Below, piece after piece: positions 23,858 through 31,732 of a stretch of DNA of 64,000 nt. Below the pieces are notes generated by a model, which saw only the letters and a program-made list of their open reading frames with translations, did no database searches and was not told where the DNA came from. The position numbers and the translations under genes were made by a program. The first letter of the stretch is position 1. Each line of letters opens with the position of its first letter. Where the stretch lies: positions 6,026,001-6,090,000 of the forward strand of contig NZ_CP109598.1 in NCBI RefSeq assembly GCF_036327775.1, in the 5' to 3' direction. The DNA comes from Streptomyces sp. NBC_01498. GTDB lineage: Bacteria; Actinomycetota; Actinomycetes; Streptomycetales; Streptomycetaceae.

Positions 23858-24370
23858 ACCGGCCGCGTACGCCTCGAACCAGTTGCCGGACACCAGCTGT
23901 CCGGTCTGAGCCCAAGCGAGCATGCGGTGCAGCCCGTCCAGGTGAATCAGCCCCGAACGGACCGTCAAGGACGCGTAGTCGGGCCCCGAAACCGGCCGGG
24001 TACTCAGAAACAGGGGAAGACGGACCGCTGAGCGCTGTCTGGCGAGTTTGAACGCGCACAGCGGATTGGAGCGCTCGTACGCCGGACCGAGCATCGCGGC
24101 CCGGTCCGCGGCGGCGGCCACGCTGAGCCCGGTCGGGGGGACGAGTTCCACCTCGCCGCCCTCCCCCAGGTGCCAGGGAAGTATCACGCCCCGCACTTCC
24201 GGCCCCTCCAGCAGGACCCGGTGCCAACTGCCGCCCAACTCGTCATGCGCGTTGCGGACATGCCCCTCGGCCTCGTCGTTGGTGTTGGCCTCGTCGGAGG
24301 CGACGAAGGGATGCTCACGGACGAAGCGGCGCATGACCTCGTCGAACGGGACTGCCCCAAGGATCCTCAT
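23720..24370 (-). CDS. Unknown protein, possibly DUF6309-like, coupled to a dioxygenase
   Basis: A 216-residue frame starting at an ATG that overlaps the upstream dioxygenase stop (ATGA). Recognisable structure: FDEVMRRFVREHPFVASDEA, WHRVLLEGPEVRGVILPWH and LIHLDGLHRMLAWAQTG. The last 45 or so residues are antisense to the SDR gene and look like shadow sequence, so the original protein may have ended earlier and lost its stop. I have a weak recollection of this N-terminal pattern as DUF6309, a Streptomyces family with no known function. The LDGLHRMLAW segment hints at a ParB/sulfiredoxin-like or metabolite-binding site, without proof. Confidence 0.6.
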   Translation of the reverse strand: MRILGAVPFDEVMRRFVREHPFVASDEANTNDEAEGHVRNAHDELGGSWHRVLLEGPEVRGVILPWHLGEGGEVELVPPTGLSVAAAADRAAMLGPAYERSNPLCAFKLARQRSAVRLPLFLSTRPVSGPDYASLTVRSGLIHLDGLHRMLAWAQTGQLVSGNWFEAYAAGLSPAHVRHGAGHDQDGLDVHPRGQTGHGPHHVDDMPHVHGGFDPP

Positions 24371-25188
24371 GCACTGCTCCTCCGCGCCGCTTCGTACTCG
24401 CTGAAATGCCGTTCGCAGAACAGCTCCGGCCGCCCCGCGCCCAGACCGCGCGCCCGGGCCACCGCCAACACCTGCCGCCAGTACGGCTTGACCGGCGGCC
24501 ACAAGGTACCCGTGCGGCAGTAGGAGCCGTCGATCATGTAACGGCTGCCCGCGTTCCCCCGCGAGGGGCGCGCGGCGCGGCGGGCGTGAAAGAGCGCCGA
24601 GTGAAGGACGACGGTCGACCCCGGCGGCAGGTCGTCGATGACCACTTCGCCCGGCAGCACGTCCGTGCCCGCATGTCTTCGCGCGTCCTTCTCGGCGACT
24701 TCCCGCTGCGAACCGGGCAGCACCGCCAGTCCACCCAGCTCCGGCCGGAGCCCGCCTATGTAGTGCAGCGCGTGGATCATCGGGAAGCGGCGGTCGCGCT
24801 GCGGTCGTTGTTCGTAGTCGTGATGCCAGCTCTTGCCCGCTCCGCCGACCGGTCGCCGGTCGCTGTGCAGGTGGTGGAAGACGAAGGAGCCGCCCAGCAG
24901 TTCGGGGCTGCGGAGCAGATCCAACAGCGGCGGATACACCGCCAGTTCACCGTGCGCCTCCAGGTCCAGCTCGACCATTCGCGGCGGCGGGCCACCCACG
25001 TCCGCACACGCGTCGATGGACCGCTGACGCCACCCCGTCTCCACCCATCGGTCGACTTCCGGAACAAGGCGGCCGACCAGGCCGGCCGGAAGAAAGCCCG
25101 GTAGCACGAGGAAGCCGTCCTCGGCGAAGTTCCCTGTCCGACCGTCGTTGGCGCGGTTACCTCTCACGTTTCGGAACCCCCGGTTCAC
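24367..25188 (-). CDS. PhyH-type Fe(II)/2-oxoglutarate dioxygenase
   Basis: A 273-residue protein of the phytanoyl-CoA dioxygenase-like family. The iron ligands are visible as His-x-Asp in SWHHDYEQ and the distal His in HSALFHARRA, with a downstream Arg candidate for 2-oxoglutarate binding (GNAGSRYMIDGSY). Such enzymes hydroxylate or halogenate small molecules in natural-product pathways. The GTG at 25188 gives the longest product; a GTG at 25167 is also plausible. It is co-transcribed with the unknown gene downstream and ends the divergent half of this small cluster. Confidence 0.85.
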   Translation of the reverse strand: MNRGFRNVRGNRANDGRTGNFAEDGFLVLPGFLPAGLVGRLVPEVDRWVETGWRQRSIDACADVGGPPPRMVELDLEAHGELAVYPPLLDLLRSPELLGGSFVFHHLHSDRRPVGGAGKSWHHDYEQRPQRDRRFPMIHALHYIGGLRPELGGLAVLPGSQREVAEKDARRHAGTDVLPGEVVIDDLPPGSTVVLHSALFHARRAARPSRGNAGSRYMIDGSYCRTGTLWPPVKPYWRQVLAVARARGLGAGRPELFCERHFSEYEAARRSSA

Positions 25189-25474
25189 TCGGCTGACGCC
25201 TCACGGATGCCACTGCGCTCGGCGTTTCTGTCCCAGACAGGTACCAGTCATGCCCATGGCATGGATAATGGCCGAAATGCGGCAACCGAGTACGGGAACG
25301 CCGACGGCCGGCACCTGAAATGAACCGGGGACGAACCGGCCGAACGACACCGTCGGGCGCCGTCGGCGGGCCGCTGCCCGGCAAGATCCCCGCACACACG
25401 AAGAACTCCCAGCCCGGACGAATCCGTGCTGGGAGTTCTGTGAAGCCAACCGGGGCAACTACGTGAGCTACCCG

Positions 25475-25562
25475 TGGTGTCCGAGGGGGGACTTGAACCC
25501 CCACGCCCGATAAAGGGCACTAGCACCTCAAGCTAGCGCGTCTGCCATTCCGCCACCCGGAC
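25475..25562 (-). tRNA. tRNA-Leu (anticodon GAG)
   Basis: Read on the minus strand it starts GTCCGGGTGGCGGAATGGC and ends CTCGGACACCA, with CCA encoded at 25475-25477. The acceptor stem pairs fully (one G-U). The anticodon arm is CTAGC-TTGAGGT-GCTAG, anticodon GAG at 25527-25529. A long variable arm (TGCCCTTTATCGGGCG) marks it as a class II tRNA-Leu, and GGTTCAAGTCC is the T loop. Confidence 0.96.
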
Positions 25563-25689
25563 AAGGTGTCCGCCGGACGACCCGTGGCCGTTCCGACGTG
25601 GAAAACCATAGCAAACATCGGGCACGGTCCGATCCCGCCCCGGTGGGAGGATGGGCCGACCACCGGTACCCACAGCGGGAGTGAGCAGC

Positions 25690-27015
25690 GTGAGCAAGCC
25701 GAACACGGGCGGGACCGTCTCGGGCGAGGACGAGGTCGTGGATCTCTGCCGCGATCTGATCCGGATCGACACCAGCAACTACGGGGACCACTCCGGCCCC
25801 GGCGAACGGCTCGCCGCCGAGTACGTGGCGGAGAAGCTCGCCGAGGTGGGGCTGGAACCGCGGATCTTCGAGTCCCACAAGGGCCGCGCCTCCACCGTCG
25901 CCCGGATCGCCGGTGAGGACCCGTCCCGGCCCGCGCTGCTCATCCACGGCCACACCGACGTCGTCCCGGCCAATGCCGACGACTGGACGCACGACCCGTT
26001 CGCCGGCGAGATCGCCGACGGCTGCCTCTGGGGGCGCGGCGCCGTCGACATGAAGGACATGGACGCCATGACCCTCGCCGTGGTGCGGGACAGGCTGCGC
26101 AGCGGGCGCAAGCCCCCGCGCGACATCGTCCTGGCGTTCCTGGCCGACGAGGAGGCGGGCGGTACGTACGGGGCGCGGTACCTGGTCGACAACCACCCCG
26201 GGCTCTTCGAAGGTGTCACCGAGGCGATCAGCGAGGTCGGCGGCTTCTCCTTCACCGTCAACCAGAACCTGCGGCTCTATCTGGTCGAGACGGCGCAGAA
26301 GGGCATGCACTGGATGCGGCTGACCGTGGACGGCACCGCCGGGCACGGCTCGATGACCAACAAGGACAACGCCATCACCGAACTCTGCGAGGCGGTGGCC
26401 CGGCTCGGCCGTCACGAGTGGCCGGTGCGGATGACCAAGACCGTACGGTCCTTCCTCGACGAGCTGTCCGACGCGCTGGGCGTGCCGCTCGACCCGGAGG
26501 ACATGGAGGGCACGCTCGCCACCCTCGGCGGCATCGCGAAGATGATCGGCGCCACCCTGCGCAACTCCGCCGCCCCCACCATGCTCGGCGCGGGCTACAA
26601 GGTGAACGTGATCCCCGGCCAGGCCACCGCCCATGTCGACGGCCGCTTCCTGCCCGGCCACGAGGAGGAGTTCCTCACCGAGCTCGACCGCATCCTCGGC
26701 CCGCGCGTGAGGCGCGAGGACGTGCACGGCGACAAGGCGCTGGAGACCACGTTCGACGGCAGGCTCGTGGAGGCCATGCAGACCGCGCTCGTCGCGGAGG
26801 ACCCGATCGCGCGGGCCGTGCCGTACATGCTCTCGGGCGGTACGGACGCCAAGTCCTTCGACGACCTCGGCATCCGCGGCTTCGGCTTCGCGCCGCTCAA
26901 GCTCCCGCCGGAGCTGGACTTCGCCGGGATGTTCCACGGGGTGGACGAGCGGGTGCCGCTGGACGGGCTGCGCTTCGGCGTGCGGGTCCTGGACCGCTTC
27001 ATCGACGCCTGCTGA
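25690..27015 (+). CDS. M20 family metallopeptidase
   Basis: A 441-residue dinuclear zinc hydrolase. Visible metal motifs are HGHTDVVP, the bridging Asp in GRGAVDMKDMD, DEEAGG with the catalytic Glu, and the late SGGTDAKSF; the dimerisation insert lies between. I chose the GTG at 25690, eight bases after GGGAG; an earlier GTG lies at 25681. Family members include dipeptidases, deacetylases and succinyl-diaminopimelate desuccinylase-like enzymes; length and motifs fit the M20 dipeptidase-like group common in actinobacteria. It sits between the tRNA and chpH. Confidence 0.88.
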   Translation: MSKPNTGGTVSGEDEVVDLCRDLIRIDTSNYGDHSGPGERLAAEYVAEKLAEVGLEPRIFESHKGRASTVARIAGEDPSRPALLIHGHTDVVPANADDWTHDPFAGEIADGCLWGRGAVDMKDMDAMTLAVVRDRLRSGRKPPRDIVLAFLADEEAGGTYGARYLVDNHPGLFEGVTEAISEVGGFSFTVNQNLRLYLVETAQKGMHWMRLTVDGTAGHGSMTNKDNAITELCEAVARLGRHEWPVRMTKTVRSFLDELSDALGVPLDPEDMEGTLATLGGIAKMIGATLRNSAAPTMLGAGYKVNVIPGQATAHVDGRFLPGHEEEFLTELDRILGPRVRREDVHGDKALETTFDGRLVEAMQTALVAEDPIARAVPYMLSGGTDAKSFDDLGIRGFGFAPLKLPPELDFAGMFHGVDERVPLDGLRFGVRVLDRFIDAC

Positions 27016-27078
27016 GGGGCGGCGGTAATCGCCAGCGCGTGCGTATGGGACTGAGAAGAGTGAATGCGACCATACGCT

Positions 27079-27106
27079 CGTAGCCTCATTACTTACTCCT
27101 CGTTAC
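27079..27106 (+). promoter_or_regulatory. Candidate sigma-BldN promoter of chpH
   Basis: CGTAGC (27079-27084) and CGTTAC (27101-27106) are exactly 16 bp apart. The sigma-BldN consensus as I recall it is CGTAAC-N16-CGTTGA, and chaplin genes are known BldN targets. A leader hairpin follows (TGCGGTCC 27112-27119 with GGACCGCA 27127-27134) before the AACGAGGAGG ribosome site. Confidence 0.6.
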
Positions 27107-27155
27107 AGAGGTGCGGTCCGAGGTTGGGACCGCATTTGCCAACGAGGAGGAAATA

Positions 27156-27389
27156 ATGATCAAGAAGGTCGTCGCCGCTGCGGCTGCCACCGGTGGTCTC
27201 GTGCTCGCGAGCGCGGGCATGGCCGTCGCCGACGCCGGGGCCCAGGGCGCCGCTGTGGGCTCCCCCGGTGTGCTCTCGGGCAACGTCATCCAGGTGCCCG
27301 TTCACGTTCCGGTGAACGTGTGCGGCAACACGATCTCCGTGATCGGTCTGCTGAACCCCGCCTTCGGCAACACCTGCGTCAACGCGTGA
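27156..27389 (+). CDS. chpH: Short chaplin ChpH
   Basis: A 77-residue secreted amphipathic protein that assembles on the hyphal surface to lower surface tension for aerial growth. After a signal peptide (about 1-27) it has one chaplin domain: SPGVLSGNVIQVPVHVPVNV, CGNTISVIGLLNPAFGNTCV, with two cysteines for the disulfide. It matches ChpH in sequence and in its position before a long chaplin. AACGAGGAGG provides a strong ribosome site. Likely expressed at aerial hyphae formation from the promoter at 27079. Confidence 0.95.
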   Translation: MIKKVVAAAAATGGLVLASAGMAVADAGAQGAAVGSPGVLSGNVIQVPVHVPVNVCGNTISVIGLLNPAFGNTCVNA

Positions 27390-27426
27390 CGTCGTCACTC
27401 AACCCGTGAGGGTCTGAGCCCTGTGG

Positions 27427-27455
27427 CCCCGGAGCGCGTGCCTTGCGCTCCGGGG
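27427..27455 (+). terminator. Hairpin terminator between chpH and chpC
   Basis: CCCCGGAGCGC (27427-27437) pairs with GCGCTCCGGGG (27445-27455), 7-base loop. It lies 38 bp after the chpH stop. Confidence 0.8.
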
Positions 27456-27521
27456 TCGCGGGGCATTGAGCCCCAGGCGTCGTGCCGGGGGTATCCGGAA
27501 TGCAGAAGGCAGGAACAAGCT

Positions 27522-28268
27522 ATGAGACAGGTCACGCGCAAAGGCCTGATCACCGTGGCGGCGGCCGGCGGCGTACTCGCCCTCGGCGGCGGTCACGCGC
27601 ACGCGGACTCGGGTGCCGCCGGTACGGCGGCGAACTCGCCGGGCGTGCTGTCCGGCAACAACGTCCAGGTCCCGGTGCACGTCCCGGTCAACGTCTGCGG
27701 CAACACCGTCGACGTCGTCGGGGCCCTGAACCCGGCGTTCGGCAACGGCTGCGTCAACGCGTCCGACGGCGGAGCCCCGCAGGGCGGCTCGGGCGGCGGC
27801 GGCTCCAACGGCGGCGGCTCCCAGGGCGGTGGCTCCAACGGAGCCGGCCCGCAGAGCGGCTCGGGAGGCGGCGGCGCACACGCGGAAGGCGGCGCGGGCA
27901 ACTCGCCCGGCGTCGGCTCCGGCAACGTCGTCGAGGTCCCGGTCGACATCCCGGTGAACATCTGCGGCAACACCGTCGATGTCGTCGGAGTCCTGAACCC
28001 GGCGTTCGGCAACGGCTGCGAGAACATCGAGCCCGGCACTCCCGAGCCTCCGACCGAGGAACGGCCCGAGGAGCCGGGCACCCCCGAGCCTCCGACCGAG
28101 GTGACCCCGCCGTCCCCGAACACCCCGGGGACACAGTCGGTCGACCCGAAGGGCACCGAGGCCCTGGCCATGACCGGCGCCGACGGACTGGGCCTGGCGA
28201 TTCCGGCCGGTGCGGCCCTGCTCCTCGCGGGCGGGTTCATCTACCGCCGCGCCCGCGCCGCCGCGTAA
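27522..28268 (+). CDS. chpC: Long chaplin ChpC with sorting signal
   Basis: A 248-residue cell-wall-anchored chaplin: signal peptide (about 1-29), chaplin domain 1 (about 37-80), a Gly/Ser linker (about 81-123), chaplin domain 2 (about 125-170), a Pro-rich wall-spanning region, and a sortase signal LAMTG (215-219) followed by a hydrophobic helix and RRARAAA. LAxTG is the motif for Streptomyces class E sortases. The long chaplin anchors short chaplins such as ChpH. It follows chpH with its own leader; the terminator between them suggests separate or attenuated transcription. Confidence 0.94.
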   Translation: MRQVTRKGLITVAAAGGVLALGGGHAHADSGAAGTAANSPGVLSGNNVQVPVHVPVNVCGNTVDVVGALNPAFGNGCVNASDGGAPQGGSGGGGSNGGGSQGGGSNGAGPQSGSGGGGAHAEGGAGNSPGVGSGNVVEVPVDIPVNICGNTVDVVGVLNPAFGNGCENIEPGTPEPPTEERPEEPGTPEPPTEVTPPSPNTPGTQSVDPKGTEALAMTGADGLGLAIPAGAALLLAGGFIYRRARAAA

Positions 28269-28308
28269 AGGCGCGCGCATACCGCACACCCGTTCGTCCC
28301 GGTTGCGG

Positions 28309-28339
28309 GGGCGGGCCTCCGCCGCGCGGAGGCCCGCCC
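28309..28339. terminator. 12-bp stem terminator between chpC and a convergent gene
   Basis: GGGCGGGCCTCC (28309-28320) pairs with GGAGGCCCGCCC (28328-28339) with a 7-base loop; placed to serve both convergent genes. Confidence 0.8.
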
Positions 28340-28347
28340 TCTCGCCG

Positions 28348-28536
28348 TCACCAGGTGGCGCGTACCTGGCGGATGATGCGTCTGCGCAGCCGCACTCTGC
28401 GGCTGCCGTCCCGGTGCAGGCTCAGGCGGTCCATCTCCCAGTGCCCGTACTCGGCGTGGTCGGTCAGCAGGCGGGTCGCTTCGCCGCGGGTCACCCCGCG
28501 CGGCACGTACACGTCGACAAATTCGTATTCCGGCAT
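28348..28536 (-). CDS. Small DUF5703-like protein
   Basis: A 62-residue protein, MPEYEFVDVYVPRGVTRGEA at the start, then a His/Trp-containing middle (DHAEYGHWEMDRLS) and a basic C-terminus (RRVRLRRRIIRQVRATW). Full length for this small actinobacterial family, which has no known function. It is divergent from the next gene with only 47 bp between starts, so promoters must overlap. Confidence 0.8.
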   Translation of the reverse strand: MPEYEFVDVYVPRGVTRGEATRLLTDHAEYGHWEMDRLSLHRDGSRRVRLRRRIIRQVRATW

Positions 28537-28583
28537 CGCATCTATTGTGCGGGCAGAGGCCCGGTACGGATAGCGTCTGCTCC

Positions 28584-29252
28584 ATGTCTGATGCTGCGCA
28601 GCCCACGGCTGCCGAGGTACGTGCCGCCGCCGAGGCGGTCAAGGTCGCGCTGGACCGTCACCTCGCGGCGGTCGAACGCCGCACCGGGGAGGACGACCCG
28701 GCGGTCTCCGAGGCGTTCAACGCCCTCGCCACGGCGGCGGAGGAGTACGACGAGCGGCTCTACGACCTCTACGACGAAGTCACCCCTTTCGAGATCCCCG
28801 GCACGGACGACTCCCTGCCGCCCTACACGGGCCCGGAGGAGCCGAACGCGCTCAGTGTGCTCATCCGCCGCGACTACGCGGTGGCGGAGCCCCGGAGACT
28901 GCTCGCACAGGCACAGCGCATCGCCGACGTCGACGGGGACGCCGAGACCGTCGCGGTCGTCGGCTCCAGCGTGCACGCCGCCGTGGGCGTGCTCTTCGGT
29001 GAGTACGAACCGGACGAGATCGCGTCCCGGCACAAGGAGTTCGGCCTGGAGGAGGGCGACTCCACCCTCTGGGTGTCGGCCACCGACGACCTTCCCGAGC
29101 CCGGCGAATGGCTCGGCGCACCCTTCGAACAGGCCGATCCGCAGCAGGTCGTCTGCCGCTTCGACGTCAGCTCGGTCTTCGACGACGAGGACTTCGACGG
29201 CTCCCGCCCGCACGACAGAGACCTGGGCGACCTGGAGGAACAGGACGCCTGA
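28584..29252 (+). CDS. Conserved actinobacterial hypothetical protein
   Basis: A 222-residue soluble protein, no signal or membrane segment. It begins with an Ala/Glu-rich helix (AAEVRAAAEAVKVALDRHLA), followed by acidic segments and PYTGPEEPNALSVLIRRDYAV in the middle, and ends in a run of acidic residues. I do not recognise a catalytic motif. It usually keeps company with the chaplin/helicase-like region in Streptomyces (recollection). Start chosen at the ATG at 28584, which avoids an implausible Cys-rich extension. Confidence 0.75.
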   Translation: MSDAAQPTAAEVRAAAEAVKVALDRHLAAVERRTGEDDPAVSEAFNALATAAEEYDERLYDLYDEVTPFEIPGTDDSLPPYTGPEEPNALSVLIRRDYAVAEPRRLLAQAQRIADVDGDAETVAVVGSSVHAAVGVLFGEYEPDEIASRHKEFGLEEGDSTLWVSATDDLPEPGEWLGAPFEQADPQQVVCRFDVSSVFDDEDFDGSRPHDRDLGDLEEQDA

Positions 29253-29362
29253 CCCGCACCCGCACCCCCACCCGCATCCCTTCCCCGGCCCGCCCGCGAC
29301 CCTCGCGCGCGGGCCGCGCTCGTCCCCGTCCCGCCCCGTGCGGGTCGGGTCCGTGCGGCGGG

Positions 29363-29382
29363 CGCACCAATTTTCTGGTGCG
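29363..29382. terminator. Candidate terminator between convergent genes
   Basis: CGCACCA (29363-29369) pairs with TGGTGCG (29376-29382), loop ATTTTC; between the hypothetical gene and the helicase-like gene. Confidence 0.55.
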
Positions 29383-29398
29383 GGCTGGGCCGTTCCGG

Positions 29399-31732
29399 TT
29401 ACGGCACGGGGGTCAGCAGGCCCTCCAGCAGGGGACGGAGGCGCGTCGTGCGGTCGGCGGCGGGGACGTCCGACACCGCGCGGGGGAGTGCCTGGTCGAC
29501 GCCGTGGACCACGGACAGGTGCCGTTCGCCCCGCCCGAAGGCCGTGTAGACCCACGGCCGGCTCAGACCCGGCGCCGCGTCGCCCGGCAGGACCACGACG
29601 GCGGCGGGCCACCGCATCCCCGCCGCCTGGTGCGCGGTGAGCGCCCAGCCGTGCCGTACGACCGAGTCGACCAGCTCCCTCGGCACCACGACGGGCACCC
29701 CGTCGCAGTCCAGCCGCAGACCCTCCGCGTCCGCCGACACCACCGAGCCCGTCAGGGCCCGGCCCGGCGCGGGCACATAGGCGATCCGGTCGTCCGGGTC
29801 GAAGCCGCCGAACCGGCCGGGCCCGGGGTTCAGCCGCTCCTTGAGCGCGGCGTTCAGGACACGGGTGCCCGCCGCCCCGCCGTGGCCGACCGTGATCACC
29901 TGTGTCTGACCGGACGGCACGCCGATGACGCGCGGCACCGAGTCGGCGACGAGCTGGACCGTACGGTGCACCGCCTCGCCCGCGTCGCGCACGGGCACGA
30001 TCACGACCTCCTTGCCGGGCGCCCCGACCTGGCTCAGCTCGCCGATGCCGATGCCGGAGACCAGCTCGCCGATCGGCCCGGGGTCCGGCGTCCGTGAGGC
30101 GATCCGCGGGCACACCCGGGCCGCCAGCAGATCCCCGAAGACCCGGCCCGCGCCCGCCGACCACAGCACACCGGGGTCACCGCCGAGGACCAGCCGCGCA
30201 CCGTCGGGCAGCGCCTCCACGAGCTCCGCCGCCGTCTCGACGTCCAGCTGGGGAGCGTCCAGGACGACGAGCAGGTCCAGGGCCAGCGCGCCGTCCGTGT
30301 CCCGTCCCGGTCCCTCGGCGCCCGAGAGCAGCCCCGCCACCGTCACGGCGCCCGCGCCCAGCCGACGCCGTCCGTTCTCGCTGTGCGCGGCCAGCACCGG
30401 GCGCAGACCCAGCGCGCGGGCGCTCTCCACCAGCGCCACCGGCTCCGCGCGCGCGGCCTCGCCGCCCGTGTGGATCACCAGACCGTGTCCGGCGACCGCC
30501 CGGACCAGTTCGGCCGCCGAGGGCGACGGGGCCCCCTCGGCCGCCTCCTCCCAGGACCCCTGGGCCGACCCGTGTGCCGCCCCCTGAGCCGTCTTCACCA
30601 GCCGGGCCAGACCGTCGGCCAGGCTCTCCTCCGCCAGCGCGTACCGGTCGAGCCCGAGCAGGACCGGCACCGCCGGACCGTCCTCCGCGGCCCCGTCCGC
30701 CGACGCGTCCGCCGCTTCGTCGTCCGGCTCCCCGGCCGCCTCGGGGACGCCGTCCTGGAACACCAGCACCACCCCTTCCGCGATGGCGTGCCGAAGCGCC
30801 TCGTCGGGATCCGGCACCGACCGCTCCGCCAGCGCGGCCCGCACCTCGGGAAAGGCGAGCGCGGTGTGGCCCTGCCCGGCCGCCCGCTCCAGCAGCCAGC
30901 CGACCAGGGCGGCGGCCCGCCGTTCGTCACCCGGCCCGCAGCCGTCGCCGAGCAGCGCGCGGGCGAAACCGTCGGCCTGCTCGGGCCGGACACCGGGTAC
31001 CGACAGCAGCAGCCACGGATCGTCCCGCAGGGCGTCCCCGGCCCGTTCCCCGAGCGAGGCCGCGACCCGCGGTGCCAGCGTCCGAGGCGCGCCACCCTCG
31101 GCGAGTACGGCCCCGACGGCCGCCACCACGGCCTCCGGAGCGGTCACGGAGGACCCGCCGGCGATCCGGGCGGGCGCGGGCTCCCGCGGACGGTGCTGCG
31201 GCGGTACGGCGGCTGCCACGGCGGCCGGCGGGGGAGCGGGGGCCACCGGACGGGCCGGGGCCGGTTCGCCGTTCTCCATGGCCCGTACGGCGGCGAGCAG
31301 GTGCGCCGCCTGGCCGCTCAGCTTGGCGCCCGCCGCGATGGGCCCCTCCTTCTCGGCCTTGCGCCGCGCGATCCGCTCACGCAGCTCGCGCTGCGCGGCG
31401 ATCTCCGCCTCGGCCTCGGACGGCTGCGCCGCCTCCGTACCCCCGGCGGCGGGAGCCCCGTCCGCCGCCCCGTCCACGGCGTCCGCCGCCTCGCCGTCGA
31501 CCGGGGTGCCGTCTCCGGGCGCCGCCTCGCTCCCGACGGCCTCCGCGCCGTCCGCCGCGCCGTCACCGGCAGACCCGGGCGTGTCCGCCGCGCCGTCGCC
31601 CGCCGTCCCCGGGAGTTCCCCGGGCGCGGCCGGGGAGCCGGACTCCGCCACCTCCCCGCTCTCCTCCGCGACCGCCGCGTCGCGGTCCTCGGCGGGGGAG
31701 CCGGGGGTCGTCCCCCGGGAAGGCACAGTCAC
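29399..31732 (-). CDS. Helix-hairpin-helix, RecD-like protein with eroded ATPase motifs
   Basis: A 777-residue protein with a low-complexity Ala/Gly/Glu N-terminus (about 1-200), a helix-hairpin-helix-like region (about 205-290, WLLLSVPGVRPEQADGFARA) and a RecD2/UvrD-like C-terminal half. Where RecD2 has TGGPGTGKTTT, this protein has HTGGEAARAEPVALV (about residue 418), lacking the Walker A Lys; the Walker B region reads LLVVLDAPQLD rather than VDEASM. Late helicase-like motifs remain (DDRIAYVP, GWALTAHQAAG). It may bind DNA without ATPase activity. Its stop codon overlaps the start of the aldo/keto reductase upstream in the operon (ATGA at 31729-31732 as seen on the plus strand). Confidence 0.75.
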   Translation of the reverse strand: MTVPSRGTTPGSPAEDRDAAVAEESGEVAESGSPAAPGELPGTAGDGAADTPGSAGDGAADGAEAVGSEAAPGDGTPVDGEAADAVDGAADGAPAAGGTEAAQPSEAEAEIAAQRELRERIARRKAEKEGPIAAGAKLSGQAAHLLAAVRAMENGEPAPARPVAPAPPPAAVAAAVPPQHRPREPAPARIAGGSSVTAPEAVVAAVGAVLAEGGAPRTLAPRVAASLGERAGDALRDDPWLLLSVPGVRPEQADGFARALLGDGCGPGDERRAAALVGWLLERAAGQGHTALAFPEVRAALAERSVPDPDEALRHAIAEGVVLVFQDGVPEAAGEPDDEAADASADGAAEDGPAVPVLLGLDRYALAEESLADGLARLVKTAQGAAHGSAQGSWEEAAEGAPSPSAAELVRAVAGHGLVIHTGGEAARAEPVALVESARALGLRPVLAAHSENGRRRLGAGAVTVAGLLSGAEGPGRDTDGALALDLLVVLDAPQLDVETAAELVEALPDGARLVLGGDPGVLWSAGAGRVFGDLLAARVCPRIASRTPDPGPIGELVSGIGIGELSQVGAPGKEVVIVPVRDAGEAVHRTVQLVADSVPRVIGVPSGQTQVITVGHGGAAGTRVLNAALKERLNPGPGRFGGFDPDDRIAYVPAPGRALTGSVVSADAEGLRLDCDGVPVVVPRELVDSVVRHGWALTAHQAAGMRWPAAVVVLPGDAAPGLSRPWVYTAFGRGERHLSVVHGVDQALPRAVSDVPAADRTTRLRPLLEGLLTPVP

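Noticed and set aside
25475..25562. tRNA-Leu as a proven attachment site of an integrated element
   Set aside because: No integrase gene and no second copy of the tRNA 3' end was found by eye; kept only as a possibility.
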